A stretch of DNA of 33,743 nt from an uncultured Ruminococcus sp. (GTDB taxonomy: Bacteria > Bacillota > Clostridia > Oscillospirales > Ruminococcaceae), in assembly GCA_947345935.1 (NCBI GenBank), contig CAMZZN010000029.1:1-33743 (forward strand), in the 5' to 3' direction. Below are positions 6,879 to 15,345 of this stretch, in pieces. Position numbers and translations under genes: made by a program. The notes beneath the pieces were generated by a model that saw only the letters and a program-made list of their open reading frames with translations, was not told the DNA's origin and did not search any database. Within the stretch, counting starts at the first letter, position 1. The number at the start of each line of letters is the position of its first letter.

Positions 6879-6915
6879 AAAGGCTGCTGCATCAATGTGA
6901 TGCGGCAGCCTTTTT
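6879..6915. terminator. Bidirectional terminator between pspA operon and convergent repeat-protein gene
   Basis: A 15-bp stem (6880-6894 with 6898-6912, one G-T pair) closes a 3-nt loop and runs into a T tract that ends at 6915. On the minus strand the stem is followed by TTTATTTTTAA, so it serves both convergent units. Confidence 0.93.
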
Positions 6916-6916
6916 A

Positions 6917-8029
6917 TCAGTTTTTGTCTTTTTTGAAGAAGAGACCTACGGCTTCGCTGGCAGATAACATAAAAAATACAACGATCGTACAGATAAGAGA
7001 AGCTGCATAAAGCGCTCCTACAAGTGCAAGACTGCCCTTGTGCTGCGGGATCATGACGATCCCAGGGAATATCTGTATAATGCCGAAAAGCAGAAACACG
7101 AAAGATGCAAGCGATTTGCAGCCGCCGATACCTGTAATAAGCAGTAAAGAACAGAGTCCCACGACAACGGCGATATACATTGCCGAACTCTCGACAATTT
7201 TGCCTATACCGTCGAAGTCGGGCTTGTATCCGAGACCAAGCTTTCCGGAATAAAGCAGATAGAACACTACGGCGGCAACCACACCGAGCACGGCAAGAAG
7301 AATGGAAATTTTAAAGCCTTTCTGAGCAAGTTCGGCCCTGCGTTCCTCTTTGAGCTGAAGCATCATTCTCAGACTTTCTTTTGAATCCTTCTGCTCTGAT
7401 ACCAGCTGAGAAGATACGGCTTTTTTTGCGCCTTCCCGTTTTGCTCTCTCCAGATCTTCGTCAACAAATTTAGGAACGTATTTTGGCGGTTCGGGAGCTT
7501 CATCAAGAACAGGCGCTTTAATCGGCTCGGCAGGCTTCACAGGTTCTTCTTTTTTCGGTGGAGGGGTATAGTTATCCTCGTCAAGCACAGGAGCAGTCAC
7601 GACCGGCTTCGGCGCTTCTGCACCAAGCTGCGCTCTTCTGAGGTCAAGTACTTTCTGCTGATTTGCAGGCGGAAGCTTGTTGAAGGTCTCCATCTGTTCT
7701 GGAGTAAAGCCGGCAATGATCTCATCGTCTGACATAATCAACTTTTTCGGTTCAGCCGTCTGACCGAGATCAGAGGGATCGTCCAGTACTGGAGCAGTGA
7801 TACCTGTAGGATCGCCTTTTTTCGAGGTGCTTGGGGAATATGAGTCCATATCGTCAAGTATGGGAGCGGAAACTCCCTGTGGACCGCCCTTTTTTGATGA
7901 AGGGGCAACATAGTCTATATCGTCAAGGACAGGAGCTGTGACGTTCTGAGGAACGTCCTTTTTCTTTGCAGCGGCATTATATTCTATTTCATCCAGTGGA
8001 GAGCCTCCGAAGTTGTTTTCGTCATTCAT
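6917..8029 (-). CDS. Four-TM membrane protein with repeated APVLDD motifs, function unknown
   Basis: This 370-residue protein has a disordered, Pro/Lys/Asp-rich cytosolic N-terminal half and a membrane C-terminal half. The motif [TSK]-A-P-[VI]-L-D-[DE] recurs at residues 31-37, 54-60, 78-84, 145-151 and 171-177. A degenerate SPLDEIEY stands at 10-17. The first units repeat every 21-24 residues and share a K-K-[GD]-x-P-x-[GN] spacer. A short helical segment (about 100-135) lies between repeats three and four, and a charged helix (about 190-236) leads into four hydrophobic segments between residue 241 and the end. I chose ATG 8029 because AGAGG lies eight bases upstream; the in-frame GTG at 8038 overlaps it. 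It follows purA by 45 bp with no terminator, so they are probably co-transcribed. The repeats look like docking motifs for a partner protein. Confidence 0.8.
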   Translation of the reverse strand: MNDENNFGGSPLDEIEYNAAAKKKDVPQNVTAPVLDDIDYVAPSSKKGGPQGVSAPILDDMDSYSPSTSKKGDPTGITAPVLDDPSDLGQTAEPKKLIMSDDEIIAGFTPEQMETFNKLPPANQQKVLDLRRAQLGAEAPKPVVTAPVLDEDNYTPPPKKEEPVKPAEPIKAPVLDEAPEPPKYVPKFVDEDLERAKREGAKKAVSSQLVSEQKDSKESLRMMLQLKEERRAELAQKGFKISILLAVLGVVAAVVFYLLYSGKLGLGYKPDFDGIGKIVESSAMYIAVVVGLCSLLLITGIGGCKSLASFVFLLFGIIQIFPGIVMIPQHKGSLALVGALYAASLICTIVVFFMLSASEAVGLFFKKDKN

Positions 8030-8074
8030 TTTTTTCACCTCTGTTAAAGTATTTTCTGATAGGTGCTGTTTTTA

Positions 8075-9352
8075 TTATCTTTCCAGTATCTGCGCTCTGT
8101 CCGGGCCGATACCTACCATGCTTACATGACAGCCTACGAGTTCTTCAAGACGTGCAATGTAGCTCTTACAATTGTCGGGAAGCTCGTCAAAGCTTGCGCA
8201 TTTTGAAATATCCTCGCTGAATCCGGGGAATTCCTCATAAACTGGCTCGCATCCTTCAAGTTCTTCAAGAGTCGGCGGGAAATTTTCGGTTACAGTGCCG
8301 TCAGGTTTTTTGTAGGCAACGCACATTTTGAGCGTCTCGATGCCTGCCAGCGTATCAAGCTTGTTAATAGCCAGACTGTCAAGTCCGTTTACTCTTACAG
8401 AATGACGGATAATAACGGCGTCAAACCAGCCTGTTCTTCTGGGACGTCCGGTAGTTGTACCGAATTCTCCGCCCACGTTTCTTATTCTGTCGCCGATCTC
8501 ATCGTCAAGCTCTGTCGGGAAGGGACCCTTACCGACACGTGTGGTATATGCTTTGGCTACGCCTATAATGTTGGAGATCACCTTTGGACCAACGCCTGTT
8601 CCTACACATACGCCTGCTGAGAGAGGGTGAGATGAGGTTACATAGGGATATGTACCAAAGTCAATATCCAGGAGAGTTGCTTGTGCGCCCTCGAACATGA
8701 TAGTTTTTCCGGCTTTTTCAGCTTCAAATGTGAGAACTGAAACATCGTCGACATATGGAGCAAGGCGTCTGCCGTATTCTGTGTACTGAGCCGTTACAGC
8801 GTCCAGATCGAAAGCTTCGCCGCCGTACACTTCAGTTATGATCTTATTTTTAAGCTTGCCGGTCGACTGAATTTTCTCGGCAAGAACTTCAGGGTGTACA
8901 AGGTCGTACATCCTTATGCCGCAGCGTTCGTATTTGTCCATGTATGTAGGACCTATACCACGCTTTGTAGTTCCGATATCTTTTCCGCCTCTGAAAGCTT
9001 CTGAAAGACCGTCCAGAGTGATGTGCCACGGCATTACGATATGTGCACGGGGATCAACTTTCAGATGTCCCTCAGTTTTGATGCCTCTTTCAGCAAGGCT
9101 GTCAAGTTCTCCGATAAAGTCCTTGGGATCAAGCACAACGCCGGCACCGATAAGACAAAGTGTATTAGGGTAAAGAATACCCGAGGGTATAAGGTGAAGC
9201 TTGTAAACTTCTCCGTTGTTTACAACAGTATGACCGGCATTATTACCGCCCTGTGAACGAACGACTACGTCTGCACGGGAAGCAAGGATATCAATTATCT
9301 TTCCTTTTCCTTCGTCTCCCCACTGAGTTCCGACAACAATATTAGCAGGCAT
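8075..9352 (-). CDS. purA: Adenylosuccinate synthetase
   Basis: A 425-residue cytosolic enzyme that joins IMP and aspartate using GTP, the first committed step to AMP. The N-terminal GTP-binding loop VVGTQWGDEGKGK (about residues 5-17), the GGNNAGHTVV IMP loop (near 36-45), the TTKRGIGPTY segment and GVGPKVISNIIGVAKAYTTRVG are all present, as is the C-terminal TGRPRRTGW motif. Length is normal for the family. ATG 9352 is chosen because AGAGGA lies six bases upstream and the protein then starts MPANIVVG. It has its own promoter and no purB next to it. The repeat-motif membrane protein gene lies downstream in the same unit. Confidence 0.98.
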   Translation of the reverse strand: MPANIVVGTQWGDEGKGKIIDILASRADVVVRSQGGNNAGHTVVNNGEVYKLHLIPSGILYPNTLCLIGAGVVLDPKDFIGELDSLAERGIKTEGHLKVDPRAHIVMPWHITLDGLSEAFRGGKDIGTTKRGIGPTYMDKYERCGIRMYDLVHPEVLAEKIQSTGKLKNKIITEVYGGEAFDLDAVTAQYTEYGRRLAPYVDDVSVLTFEAEKAGKTIMFEGAQATLLDIDFGTYPYVTSSHPLSAGVCVGTGVGPKVISNIIGVAKAYTTRVGKGPFPTELDDEIGDRIRNVGGEFGTTTGRPRRTGWFDAVIIRHSVRVNGLDSLAINKLDTLAGIETLKMCVAYKKPDGTVTENFPPTLEELEGCEPVYEEFPGFSEDISKCASFDELPDNCKSYIARLEELVGCHVSMVGIGPDRAQILER

Positions 9353-9408
9353 TTGTTTTCCTCTTTTCATTAATAGTAATTTAATGTACAGAAGCACACT
9401 TACACTTT

Positions 9409-9437
9409 ATTATAGCATATATTTCTTGTTATTGCAA
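9409..9437 (-). promoter_or_regulatory. purA promoter
   Basis: On the minus strand, TTGCAA (9437-9432), 17 bp, TATAAT (9414-9409), with TG one base before the -10 (extended -10). No PurR box or purine riboswitch was recognised in the leader of about 50 nt. Confidence 0.85.
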
Positions 9438-9460
9438 TAGGAAAGAGAAATTTATATTTG

Positions 9461-9498
9461 AATAAACAAAAGAAGCCGCCGTCACAGACAGCAGCTTC
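9461..9498 (-). terminator. Terminator of spoVM
   Basis: A 12-bp stem with two G-T pairs (9498-9487 with 9483-9472) closes a 3-nt loop and is followed on the minus strand by TTTTGTTTATT. It lies about 50 nt after the spoVM stop. Confidence 0.88.
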
Positions 9499-9547
9499 AC
9501 AGCGGAAGGCTTTAAGCAGTACCTTACAATCTTTATGAGGGATGCTT

Positions 9548-9634
9548 TTATTCGCATTCTTCCTTTTTGATCTTAAAAATAACTCTAAGTATTCCGGAGA
9601 GAAATTTCGGACTTCTGATAACAACTACTTTCAT
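9548..9634 (-). CDS. spoVM: SpoVM-like micropeptide (stage V sporulation protein M), 28 residues
   Basis: The 28-codon frame starts MKVVVIRSPKFLSGILRV and ends in charged residues. It aligns without gaps to B. subtilis SpoVM (26 residues) at Met1, Lys2, Ile6, Pro9, Lys10, Phe11, Leu12, Gly14, Ile15 and Arg17, including Pro9, which is needed for that peptide to recognise membrane curvature. In Bacillus it is an amphipathic helix that sits on the forespore membrane and recruits the coat ATPase SpoIVA. A strong AAGGAGG lies eight bases before the ATG. Its position just after thiN is the same as in B. subtilis, which strongly supports orthology. A longer overlapping reading frame here is a shadow. 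Sporulation is not typical of cellulolytic ruminococci, so its present role is uncertain. Confidence 0.88.
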   Translation of the reverse strand: MKVVVIRSPKFLSGILRVIFKIKKEECE

Positions 9635-9662
9635 ATGCAGTTCCTCCTTTTCGTGATATAAT

Positions 9663-9691
9663 ATTATATTCACTTGTGGGAATTATGTTAC
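9663..9691 (-). promoter_or_regulatory. Possible spoVM promoter
   Basis: On the minus strand, GTAACA (9691-9686; four of six match TTGACA), 17 bp, TATAAT (9668-9663). It lies between the thiN stop and spoVM. The inverted repeat CACTTGT/ACAAGTG (9671-9677, 9706-9712) overlaps it. Read-through from the thiN operon is an alternative. Confidence 0.5.
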
Positions 9692-9692
9692 A

Positions 9693-10319
9693 TTATGATT
9701 GTATAACAAGTGCAATACCATATTCAATATCAAGAAAGGCTTGTCCGTCAGTTATTTCATTGCTTACTCCTATGGGATAAGAGGGCTTCATATTATAGTT
9801 TTCGAGAGGATATTTTACTCCTCTGAGGCTTTTTATCCTGACCGTATCAGTAAGAGCGAATACAGAAAAATATTTTTCTCCGTACTCTTTTTTTCTGGGA
9901 TACATTGCTTCTCCTTTTCCCTGAAGGCATATCGTTTCATTTCCGACAAGAATAAGTTTTGCGCCATGCTCATGTGCATAAAGCATTGTCTGGATATTTG
10001 CAAAAGCATGATCGAATCTGGGACCTCCAAGAGCTCCGTAAAGATATATCAGATTATATCCACGTTCTATGGCTATTTTTACAGCCATAAGCGTATCAGT
10101 ATCATCTTTTTCCGGCACAGAACGGTGTATTTCTGTATTTTTAGGCAGCTTACCGGTATATGAATCAAAATCGCCTACTATGATATCAGGTTCAAGACCG
10201 ATTTTTTTTGCGTGTTTGTAACCGCCGTCGGCACAGATAATAGTACCATTATGGTTATTGAACCATGAATTATCAACTTTTCCAAGATCTCCGCCGGCAA
10301 AAATATGGCATCTTTTCAT
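9693..10319 (-). CDS. thiN: Thiamine pyrophosphokinase
   Basis: A 208-residue cytosolic enzyme that pyrophosphorylates thiamine with ATP to make thiamine pyrophosphate. Family motifs are clear: ADGGYKHAKKIGLEPDIIVG followed by DFDS, then EKDDTDTLMAVKIA and GALGGPRFDHAFANIQTM. The C-terminal thiamine-binding domain carries SNEITD near residue 186. The ATG at 10319 overlaps the rsgA stop as ATGA, so the two genes are translationally coupled; the in-frame GTG 12 bp upstream would sit on the GGAG ribosome binding site. It is the last large gene of the operon. In B. subtilis rpe lies between the rsgA and thiN orthologues; here it is absent. Confidence 0.95.
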   Translation of the reverse strand: MKRCHIFAGGDLGKVDNSWFNNHNGTIICADGGYKHAKKIGLEPDIIVGDFDSYTGKLPKNTEIHRSVPEKDDTDTLMAVKIAIERGYNLIYLYGALGGPRFDHAFANIQTMLYAHEHGAKLILVGNETICLQGKGEAMYPRKKEYGEKYFSVFALTDTVRIKSLRGVKYPLENYNMKPSYPIGVSNEITDGQAFLDIEYGIALVIQS

Positions 10320-11194
10320 TTTATCTCCCACTCCTTCAGCTGTTTTGCCTCGTCATACATAGCGCAGTAGCTTGCGTGGCGGCTCAGTGGAATTTTTCCT
10401 TCACTGACGGCTTCAATCACGGCACAGTCTTTTTCACAGGTGTGAGAACAGTCGCTGAAACGGCATTTATCTATAAATTCTGCCATTTCACGAAAACATC
10501 CTGCAAGTTCTTCCTTGCGTATTATATCATAGCGATTCGTATCAAAAGTAGAGAATCCGGGAGTGTCTGCTATATATCCGCCTGCATTCAGCCTGTAAAG
10601 TTCTGCATGGCGTGTGGTATGCCGCCCCCTGCCGAGTTTTTTACTGATCTCAGCGGTTGGGATATTAAGTGAAGGGTCAACAGCGTTGAGCAGCGTAGAC
10701 TTTCCTGCGCCGGAATTGCCCGTAAAGGCGCTGATCTTTCCAGCAAGGATATTCCTTACGGCGTCGATCGTACTATCGCTGCCGTAGTCGATCTCAAGAA
10801 CGTCGATGCCGGCGCTGCGGTATATGCCGGATATTTCGCTGCCGCTGCCAAGATCGGTCTTTGTTATGGCTATAACCGGTTTTATGTCTTTGTATTCCGC
10901 AATAGCGATAAATTTGTCAAGAAGCAGATAATTCGGAGCAGGGGAGCAGGTAGAAACGATAAAAACCAGCTGATCGAGATTGGCAAGAGGGGGACGTATA
11001 ATGCAGTTCCTGCGGTTGATCACAGCAGTTATGACTTCATCCTGAAATTCAACGCTGTCGCCTACGCAGGGAGTAATGCCTTTGCTGCGGAAAACGCCTC
11101 TTGCTTTGCAGCTGAATATGCCGTCAGGGGACTCTACGGTATAGAGTCCCCCTAAGCATCTTGTTATTATTCCGCTTTGTACTGTGCCGTTCAT
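10316..11194 (-). CDS. rsgA: Small ribosomal subunit biogenesis GTPase RsgA
   Basis: A 292-residue circularly permuted GTPase that acts late in 30S subunit maturation. Motifs come in permuted order: TKTDL (G4) near residue 115, GNSGAGKSTLLNAV (G1) near 167, then DTPGFS (G3) near 215. The zinc finger CRFSDCSHTCEKDC follows near residues 246-259. An N-terminal OB fold precedes them. ATG 11194 shares its A with the prkC stop (TGATG), so translation is coupled; an in-frame TTG 15 bp upstream has no ribosome binding site. Placement behind prkC is conserved in Bacillota, where the orthologue CpgA is a PrkC substrate (established for B. subtilis). Confidence 0.97.
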   Translation of the reverse strand: MNGTVQSGIITRCLGGLYTVESPDGIFSCKARGVFRSKGITPCVGDSVEFQDEVITAVINRRNCIIRPPLANLDQLVFIVSTCSPAPNYLLLDKFIAIAEYKDIKPVIAITKTDLGSGSEISGIYRSAGIDVLEIDYGSDSTIDAVRNILAGKISAFTGNSGAGKSTLLNAVDPSLNIPTAEISKKLGRGRHTTRHAELYRLNAGGYIADTPGFSTFDTNRYDIIRKEELAGCFREMAEFIDKCRFSDCSHTCEKDCAVIEAVSEGKIPLSRHASYCAMYDEAKQLKEWEIK

Positions 11195-13554
11195 CAATAC
11201 CACTGCCAAATTGTCTGACCTGTTGTTTCATCGTATACCCAGTCGCCGTTTACGCCGGATTGATAATATACCCATATATCGTTAACATATTCGCCAGTTA
11301 CGCCATATTCAGAAGGATCAATAACGGGAGGATTTGTTGTAGGATCAACAGCGGGTGGGTCAACAACAGGCGGATCGTCAATAACGGGCGGGTCTGTTTC
11401 AGGTTCAGGTTCAGGGAATCCGCCGACTCTTGCGAAAGCGCCGTCTACATCTTCGCTGATAACAGATACTGTTCCGTCAGCAAAGTTGAAGTAGTACTGT
11501 CCAAGCTGTGCCTTTGAGCCTGAATCAAGATTGGTAAGCATAACGGTTACGAGAATGTTTTCTCCCGATCCCTTGATCTGCTGTTCCCAGGAGCTCATTT
11601 CAGGGACGATCAGCGTAGTTGAACTGATAGTGCTTGTCTTATTGTCCTCGCCTCTGATAATAAAGTCAATTATAAAGCGTCCGTTTGCGCTTACAGGGAA
11701 TCCGATGCTGAACGGTATCTCTCCGTCGGGGCTGACTCCCGTACTGATAAACAGAGTGATCTCTGTGCCTTGTTCTACCTTTGTGCCTTTTTCGATGCTC
11801 TGTTCAACGACTTTGCCTTCGTCCTCATATGAGTCCTTCGGTTCGGTTTTTACTTTGAGACCAAGGTACTGAGCTGTCATGGCTGCTTCTCTTGCGTCCA
11901 TTCCAACATAGTTGTCTACTTCGACCTGTTCAAGATTTGAGCCCATGCTTACATATACAAGGATCTTTGTACCCTTTTGCACCTGTTCGCCTGCTTTGGG
12001 TTCGGTCTTGATAACTTTGTTTTCAGCAATGTTGGGGTCGGACTGCGTTTTTATTTCAGCTACCAGTCCACGCATTGTGAGCTGATCTTTAGCCAGTTCC
12101 TGATTCATATTGGTAACGTCAGGGACTTCCGTAGTTTCCTGACCTTTACTGATCTTTATCTTGAGTGTATCGCCTTTTTTATACTCAGTGCCGGGGTCGA
12201 TACTTTGCCAGATAATGGTGTTTTCATCGGCAGGATCGTACTCGTATCCATCGACAACAAACTTGATACTGTTACCGTACTTACTTTTTGCAGTATCGTA
12301 ATCCATACCGGTAAAGTCTTTCATTTTGTAGTCGTTTCTGACTTTGTCTCCCTTAAAAAGACCACTGAGCATGGTAGCTACGAAAATTACCGCAACAATG
12401 ATAACAACTACTACAACGGCTGTAAGTACGGGAATAACCAGCGACGAGCGTTCTTCTTCCTCATCGTCCTCATCATCGTCATCGTAATAATCCTTATATG
12501 TTACCGGTTTGCCGGGAGGCGGCGCAGGAACCTGTCTCTGAGCTGCGGATGCTCCTGCGTAGGCGGCGGCAGCGCCCATTCCAGCTGCTGCCGTTGCACC
12601 TCTCGGAGCAAAAGCAGAATCATTGCTGTCAGGGATTTCAGGCTGTATTTCGTTGTTTACCGGCGTACTGAAATTAATAGTATTTTCGGTTTCATCCTCC
12701 TCTTGGTAATAACCGAAAGTTATCAGAGGATTAGCCTTGAATTTTTCAATATCAGCAATCATATCTGCTGTAGTCTGGTATCTGTCCTCCGGAGCCTTTT
12801 CCATAGCTCTGAGAACTATTTCCTCCAGACCGTCCGGAATATCAGGATTTATCGCCCTGGGTCGATCCGGGATATCGTGCATATGCATTACGGCAATAGC
12901 TACGGGATTATCACTGTCAAACGGCTTTCTGCCCGCCAGCATCTCGTACATCATTGCGCCGACGGAATAAATATCGCTCTTGGCGTCTGTTACGTTTCCG
13001 CTTGCCTGTTCAGGGCTGATATAATGAACGCTGCCGATGGCCTGGTCGGTCGCCGTTTTGCCTTCTTCACGTGCGAATTTTGCAATTCCGAAGTCCATGA
13101 CCTTGATGGTTCCGTCCGTGAACATCATTATGTTCTGCGGCTTAATATCACGGTGGACTATGCCCTTATCATGAGCGTGCTGGAGAGCTCTGAGTATCTG
13201 GATAACGAAGTGAACCGTATCTTTCCAGGTGAGAACCTTTTCCTCCTCGATATATTCCTTCAGGGTAATTCCGTCAATGTATTCCATGACGATATACTGG
13301 ATCTTTTCGGAAAATCCGACGTCATATATCTTAACGATATTTGGATGAGAGAGAACCGCTATTGCCTTTGATTCGTTTCTGAATCGGCGCAGAAACTCTT
13401 CGTTTTCTGCATATTCTTTTTTCAGTATCTTGATAGCTACCGTCTTGTTGTCAATTACGTCGACGCCCTTATAAACCTCAGCCATTCCTCCGACGCCGAT
13501 GAGTTCGGTTATCTCATATCTGCCGTCGAGCTTTTTGCCAATGTTCTTATCCAT
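11194..13554 (-). CDS. prkC: PASTA-domain Ser/Thr protein kinase PrkC with a long C-terminal extension
   Basis: A 786-residue transmembrane kinase. The kinase domain (about residues 1-270) has GVGGMAEVY (20-28), Lys42, HRDIKPQN (134-141) and DFG (154-156), so all catalytic residues are present. An Ala/Pro and Asp/Glu-rich linker leads to one TM helix (about 371-398). Outside are three PASTA domains (about 405-600), which bind peptidoglycan fragments. Beyond them are some 180 extra residues: a beta-rich segment, a PPVIDDPPVVDPP-type linker (about 711-743) and a Trp/Tyr-rich tail ending IWQWY. The extension is not part of B. subtilis PrkC. ATG 13554 follows TTAGGAGG, which contains the prpC stop. 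Together with PrpC it forms the growth and cell-wall signalling pair. Confidence 0.96.
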   Translation of the reverse strand: MDKNIGKKLDGRYEITELIGVGGMAEVYKGVDVIDNKTVAIKILKKEYAENEEFLRRFRNESKAIAVLSHPNIVKIYDVGFSEKIQYIVMEYIDGITLKEYIEEEKVLTWKDTVHFVIQILRALQHAHDKGIVHRDIKPQNIMMFTDGTIKVMDFGIAKFAREEGKTATDQAIGSVHYISPEQASGNVTDAKSDIYSVGAMMYEMLAGRKPFDSDNPVAIAVMHMHDIPDRPRAINPDIPDGLEEIVLRAMEKAPEDRYQTTADMIADIEKFKANPLITFGYYQEEDETENTINFSTPVNNEIQPEIPDSNDSAFAPRGATAAAGMGAAAAYAGASAAQRQVPAPPPGKPVTYKDYYDDDDEDDEEEERSSLVIPVLTAVVVVVIIVAVIFVATMLSGLFKGDKVRNDYKMKDFTGMDYDTAKSKYGNSIKFVVDGYEYDPADENTIIWQSIDPGTEYKKGDTLKIKISKGQETTEVPDVTNMNQELAKDQLTMRGLVAEIKTQSDPNIAENKVIKTEPKAGEQVQKGTKILVYVSMGSNLEQVEVDNYVGMDAREAAMTAQYLGLKVKTEPKDSYEDEGKVVEQSIEKGTKVEQGTEITLFISTGVSPDGEIPFSIGFPVSANGRFIIDFIIRGEDNKTSTISSTTLIVPEMSSWEQQIKGSGENILVTVMLTNLDSGSKAQLGQYYFNFADGTVSVISEDVDGAFARVGGFPEPEPETDPPVIDDPPVVDPPAVDPTTNPPVIDPSEYGVTGEYVNDIWVYYQSGVNGDWVYDETTGQTIWQWY

Positions 13555-13564
13555 TCTGTTCCTC

Positions 13565-14290
13565 CTAATCCGATACGACCGCAACTGTTATGTTGTCACG
13601 ACCGCCCTTGCTGAGAGCAAGCTTTATCAATTCGTCTGCGACGTTATCAAAAGATGAGTTAAGGATAACGTCATATATCTCATTGTCGCTGCAGTAGCCT
13701 GAAAGCCCGTCAGAGCAAAGCAGCAGACTGATTTTATCCTCGTAGTCAAGTATAAATGTATCAGGGAGTACAGTTTTTTCAACTCCTACAGCTCTAGTAA
13801 GCATATGCCGCTGTGGATGTACTTCCATTTCCTCTTCGGTGATCTGCCCCTTTTCATAGAGAAGAGCGGCAACATTGTGATCGGTGGTTATCCTGAGCAG
13901 CTTTTTGTCGGTTATCAGATAAGCCCTGCTGTCGCCGACATTGATTATAAAAGCCGATTTATTGTTTATGAACGCTGCAACGCAGGTCGTTCCCATACCG
14001 AAATTCTTGAAATCAAGCCTGGCACGTGTGTAGATAACAGAGTTTGCCGCCGAAACCGATGATATAAGAAGTTTTCTGATCTCCTCATCGTCAAGGCTTT
14101 CAGAGTATCCTGCCGAAAAGCGCTGGAAAAATTCCTCGACAGCGACCGCGCTTGCTTCCTTTCCGGCACGCTCGCCCCCCATACCGTCGCATACGACGGC
14201 AAGGACGTTATGACCAAAATATTCGCACCTTACGGCGTCCTGATTTTCGTCACGCTTCAGACCAATATCCGTTCCGAATCTGAATCTCAA
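13565..14290 (-). CDS. prpC: PP2C-type Ser/Thr protein phosphatase PrpC (TTG start)
   Basis: A 241-residue PPM-family phosphatase that reverses PrkC phosphorylation. Metal-binding motifs are intact: TDIGLKRDENQDA (about residues 7-19), VCDGMGGERAG (near 33-43), CSDGLSGY (near 193) and GGRDNITVAV at the end. The start is TTG at 14290: AAGGAGG lies nine bases upstream, no ATG or GTG fits, and the conserved N-terminal strand requires this start. The TTG overlaps the rlmN stop by four bases (TTGA), so translation is coupled. The prkC start follows the prpC stop by 10 bp. Confidence 0.95.
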   Translation of the reverse strand: MRFRFGTDIGLKRDENQDAVRCEYFGHNVLAVVCDGMGGERAGKEASAVAVEEFFQRFSAGYSESLDDEEIRKLLISSVSAANSVIYTRARLDFKNFGMGTTCVAAFINNKSAFIINVGDSRAYLITDKKLLRITTDHNVAALLYEKGQITEEEMEVHPQRHMLTRAVGVEKTVLPDTFILDYEDKISLLLCSDGLSGYCSDNEIYDVILNSSFDNVADELIKLALSKGGRDNITVAVVSD

Positions 14291-15333
14291 TTATGCAAAC
14301 CTCCTTCGCTGCCGGCGTCACGTCTGAGCTGACCGCACGCCGCCTCTATATCGCTGCCGAGAGTTCTTCTGACGGTAGCGTTGATGCCTCTTTGTCCGAG
14401 ACGCTTTGCAAAATCTGCAACCCCCGAACGGGCAGTTCTGTAACTTCGTTCTTTTACCCTGTTCACAGGGATAAGATTTACATGGCAGTTCATGCCTCTC
14501 AGCAGATCCGCCAGCTTGTCCGCATCTTTTTCCGATGAATTAACGCTGTTGATAACGGCGTACTCAAAAGTGATGCGGCGACCTGTTTTTTCGATGTAAT
14601 AATTACAGGCTTTCATAAGCTCGTCTATATTATATGTTCTGTTGACGGGCATTATTTCACTTCTTTTGTCGTCATATGGGCTATGAAGGGAAACTGACAG
14701 AGTAAGCTGGAGTTTCATATCTGCCAGTTGACGTATTTTTGGAACTATGCCGCAGGTCGAAAGGGCGACATGGCGCAGACTTAGATTATTACCGTTTTTG
14801 TCTGAAAGAAGTTTCAGAAATTCAAGGACGTTGGCAAAATTGTCAAGCGGCTCGCCGATGCCCATAAGAACTACTCCGGTGACCCGGACTCCTGCGTCTC
14901 TTTCGGTTTCGTATATCTGCATAAGAATTTCTGACGGCGTCAGCGATCTTATATACCCTGCGATAGCGGAGGCACAGAATTTGCACCCCATTTTACAGCC
15001 GACCTGAGTTGATACGCAGATACTTTTTCCGTAGTTGTAATCCATTAAAACTGTTTCGACAAAGTTCCCGTCAGGCAGCCTATAAAGATATTTTACAGTA
15101 TTATCTATAGCAGATTCAAGTCTTTTTTGTATAAATAGTCTATTTATACAAAATTTTTCCTTCAGACACTGTCTCAGTTGGACAGATATATCAGTCATTT
15201 TATCAAAATCCATGACTCTTTTTACATGAAGCCATTTAAAAATCTGTTTTGCCCGGAATTTTTTTTCTCCGTTTTCAACGAGCAGCCGCTCAAGTTCGTC
15301 AAGGTTTAGACTGAGAATATCTGTTTTTTCCAA
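14287..15333 (-). CDS. rlmN: 23S rRNA (adenine2503-C2)-methyltransferase RlmN
   Basis: A 348-residue radical SAM enzyme that methylates A2503 of 23S rRNA and A37 of some tRNAs. The iron-sulfur cluster motif C-x3-C-x2-C is at residues 113, 117 and 120 (GCKMGCKFCAS). GIGEPLDN and the LSLH segment typical of RlmN follow. The protein probably starts at TTG 15333 (MEKTDILSLN after initiator Met): AGAGG lies eight bases upstream, while the in-frame GTG at 15342 is inside that ribosome binding site. It follows the rsmB stop by 12 bp. Confidence 0.96.
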   Translation of the reverse strand: MEKTDILSLNLDELERLLVENGEKKFRAKQIFKWLHVKRVMDFDKMTDISVQLRQCLKEKFCINRLFIQKRLESAIDNTVKYLYRLPDGNFVETVLMDYNYGKSICVSTQVGCKMGCKFCASAIAGYIRSLTPSEILMQIYETERDAGVRVTGVVLMGIGEPLDNFANVLEFLKLLSDKNGNNLSLRHVALSTCGIVPKIRQLADMKLQLTLSVSLHSPYDDKRSEIMPVNRTYNIDELMKACNYYIEKTGRRITFEYAVINSVNSSEKDADKLADLLRGMNCHVNLIPVNRVKERSYRTARSGVADFAKRLGQRGINATVRRTLGSDIEAACGQLRRDAGSEGGLHN

Positions 15334-15345
15334 TTGATCCACCTC

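Noticed and set aside
9400-9624. A 74-codon minus-strand frame in the purA-thiN gap
   Set aside because: It overlaps spoVM out of frame and runs through the spoVM terminator and the purA promoter; it has no ribosome binding site of its own.
11977-13371. A 464-codon plus-strand frame opposite prkC
   Set aside because: It is antisense to an unmistakable kinase gene, has no family resemblance and no ribosome binding site; it is a shadow of the prkC codon bias.
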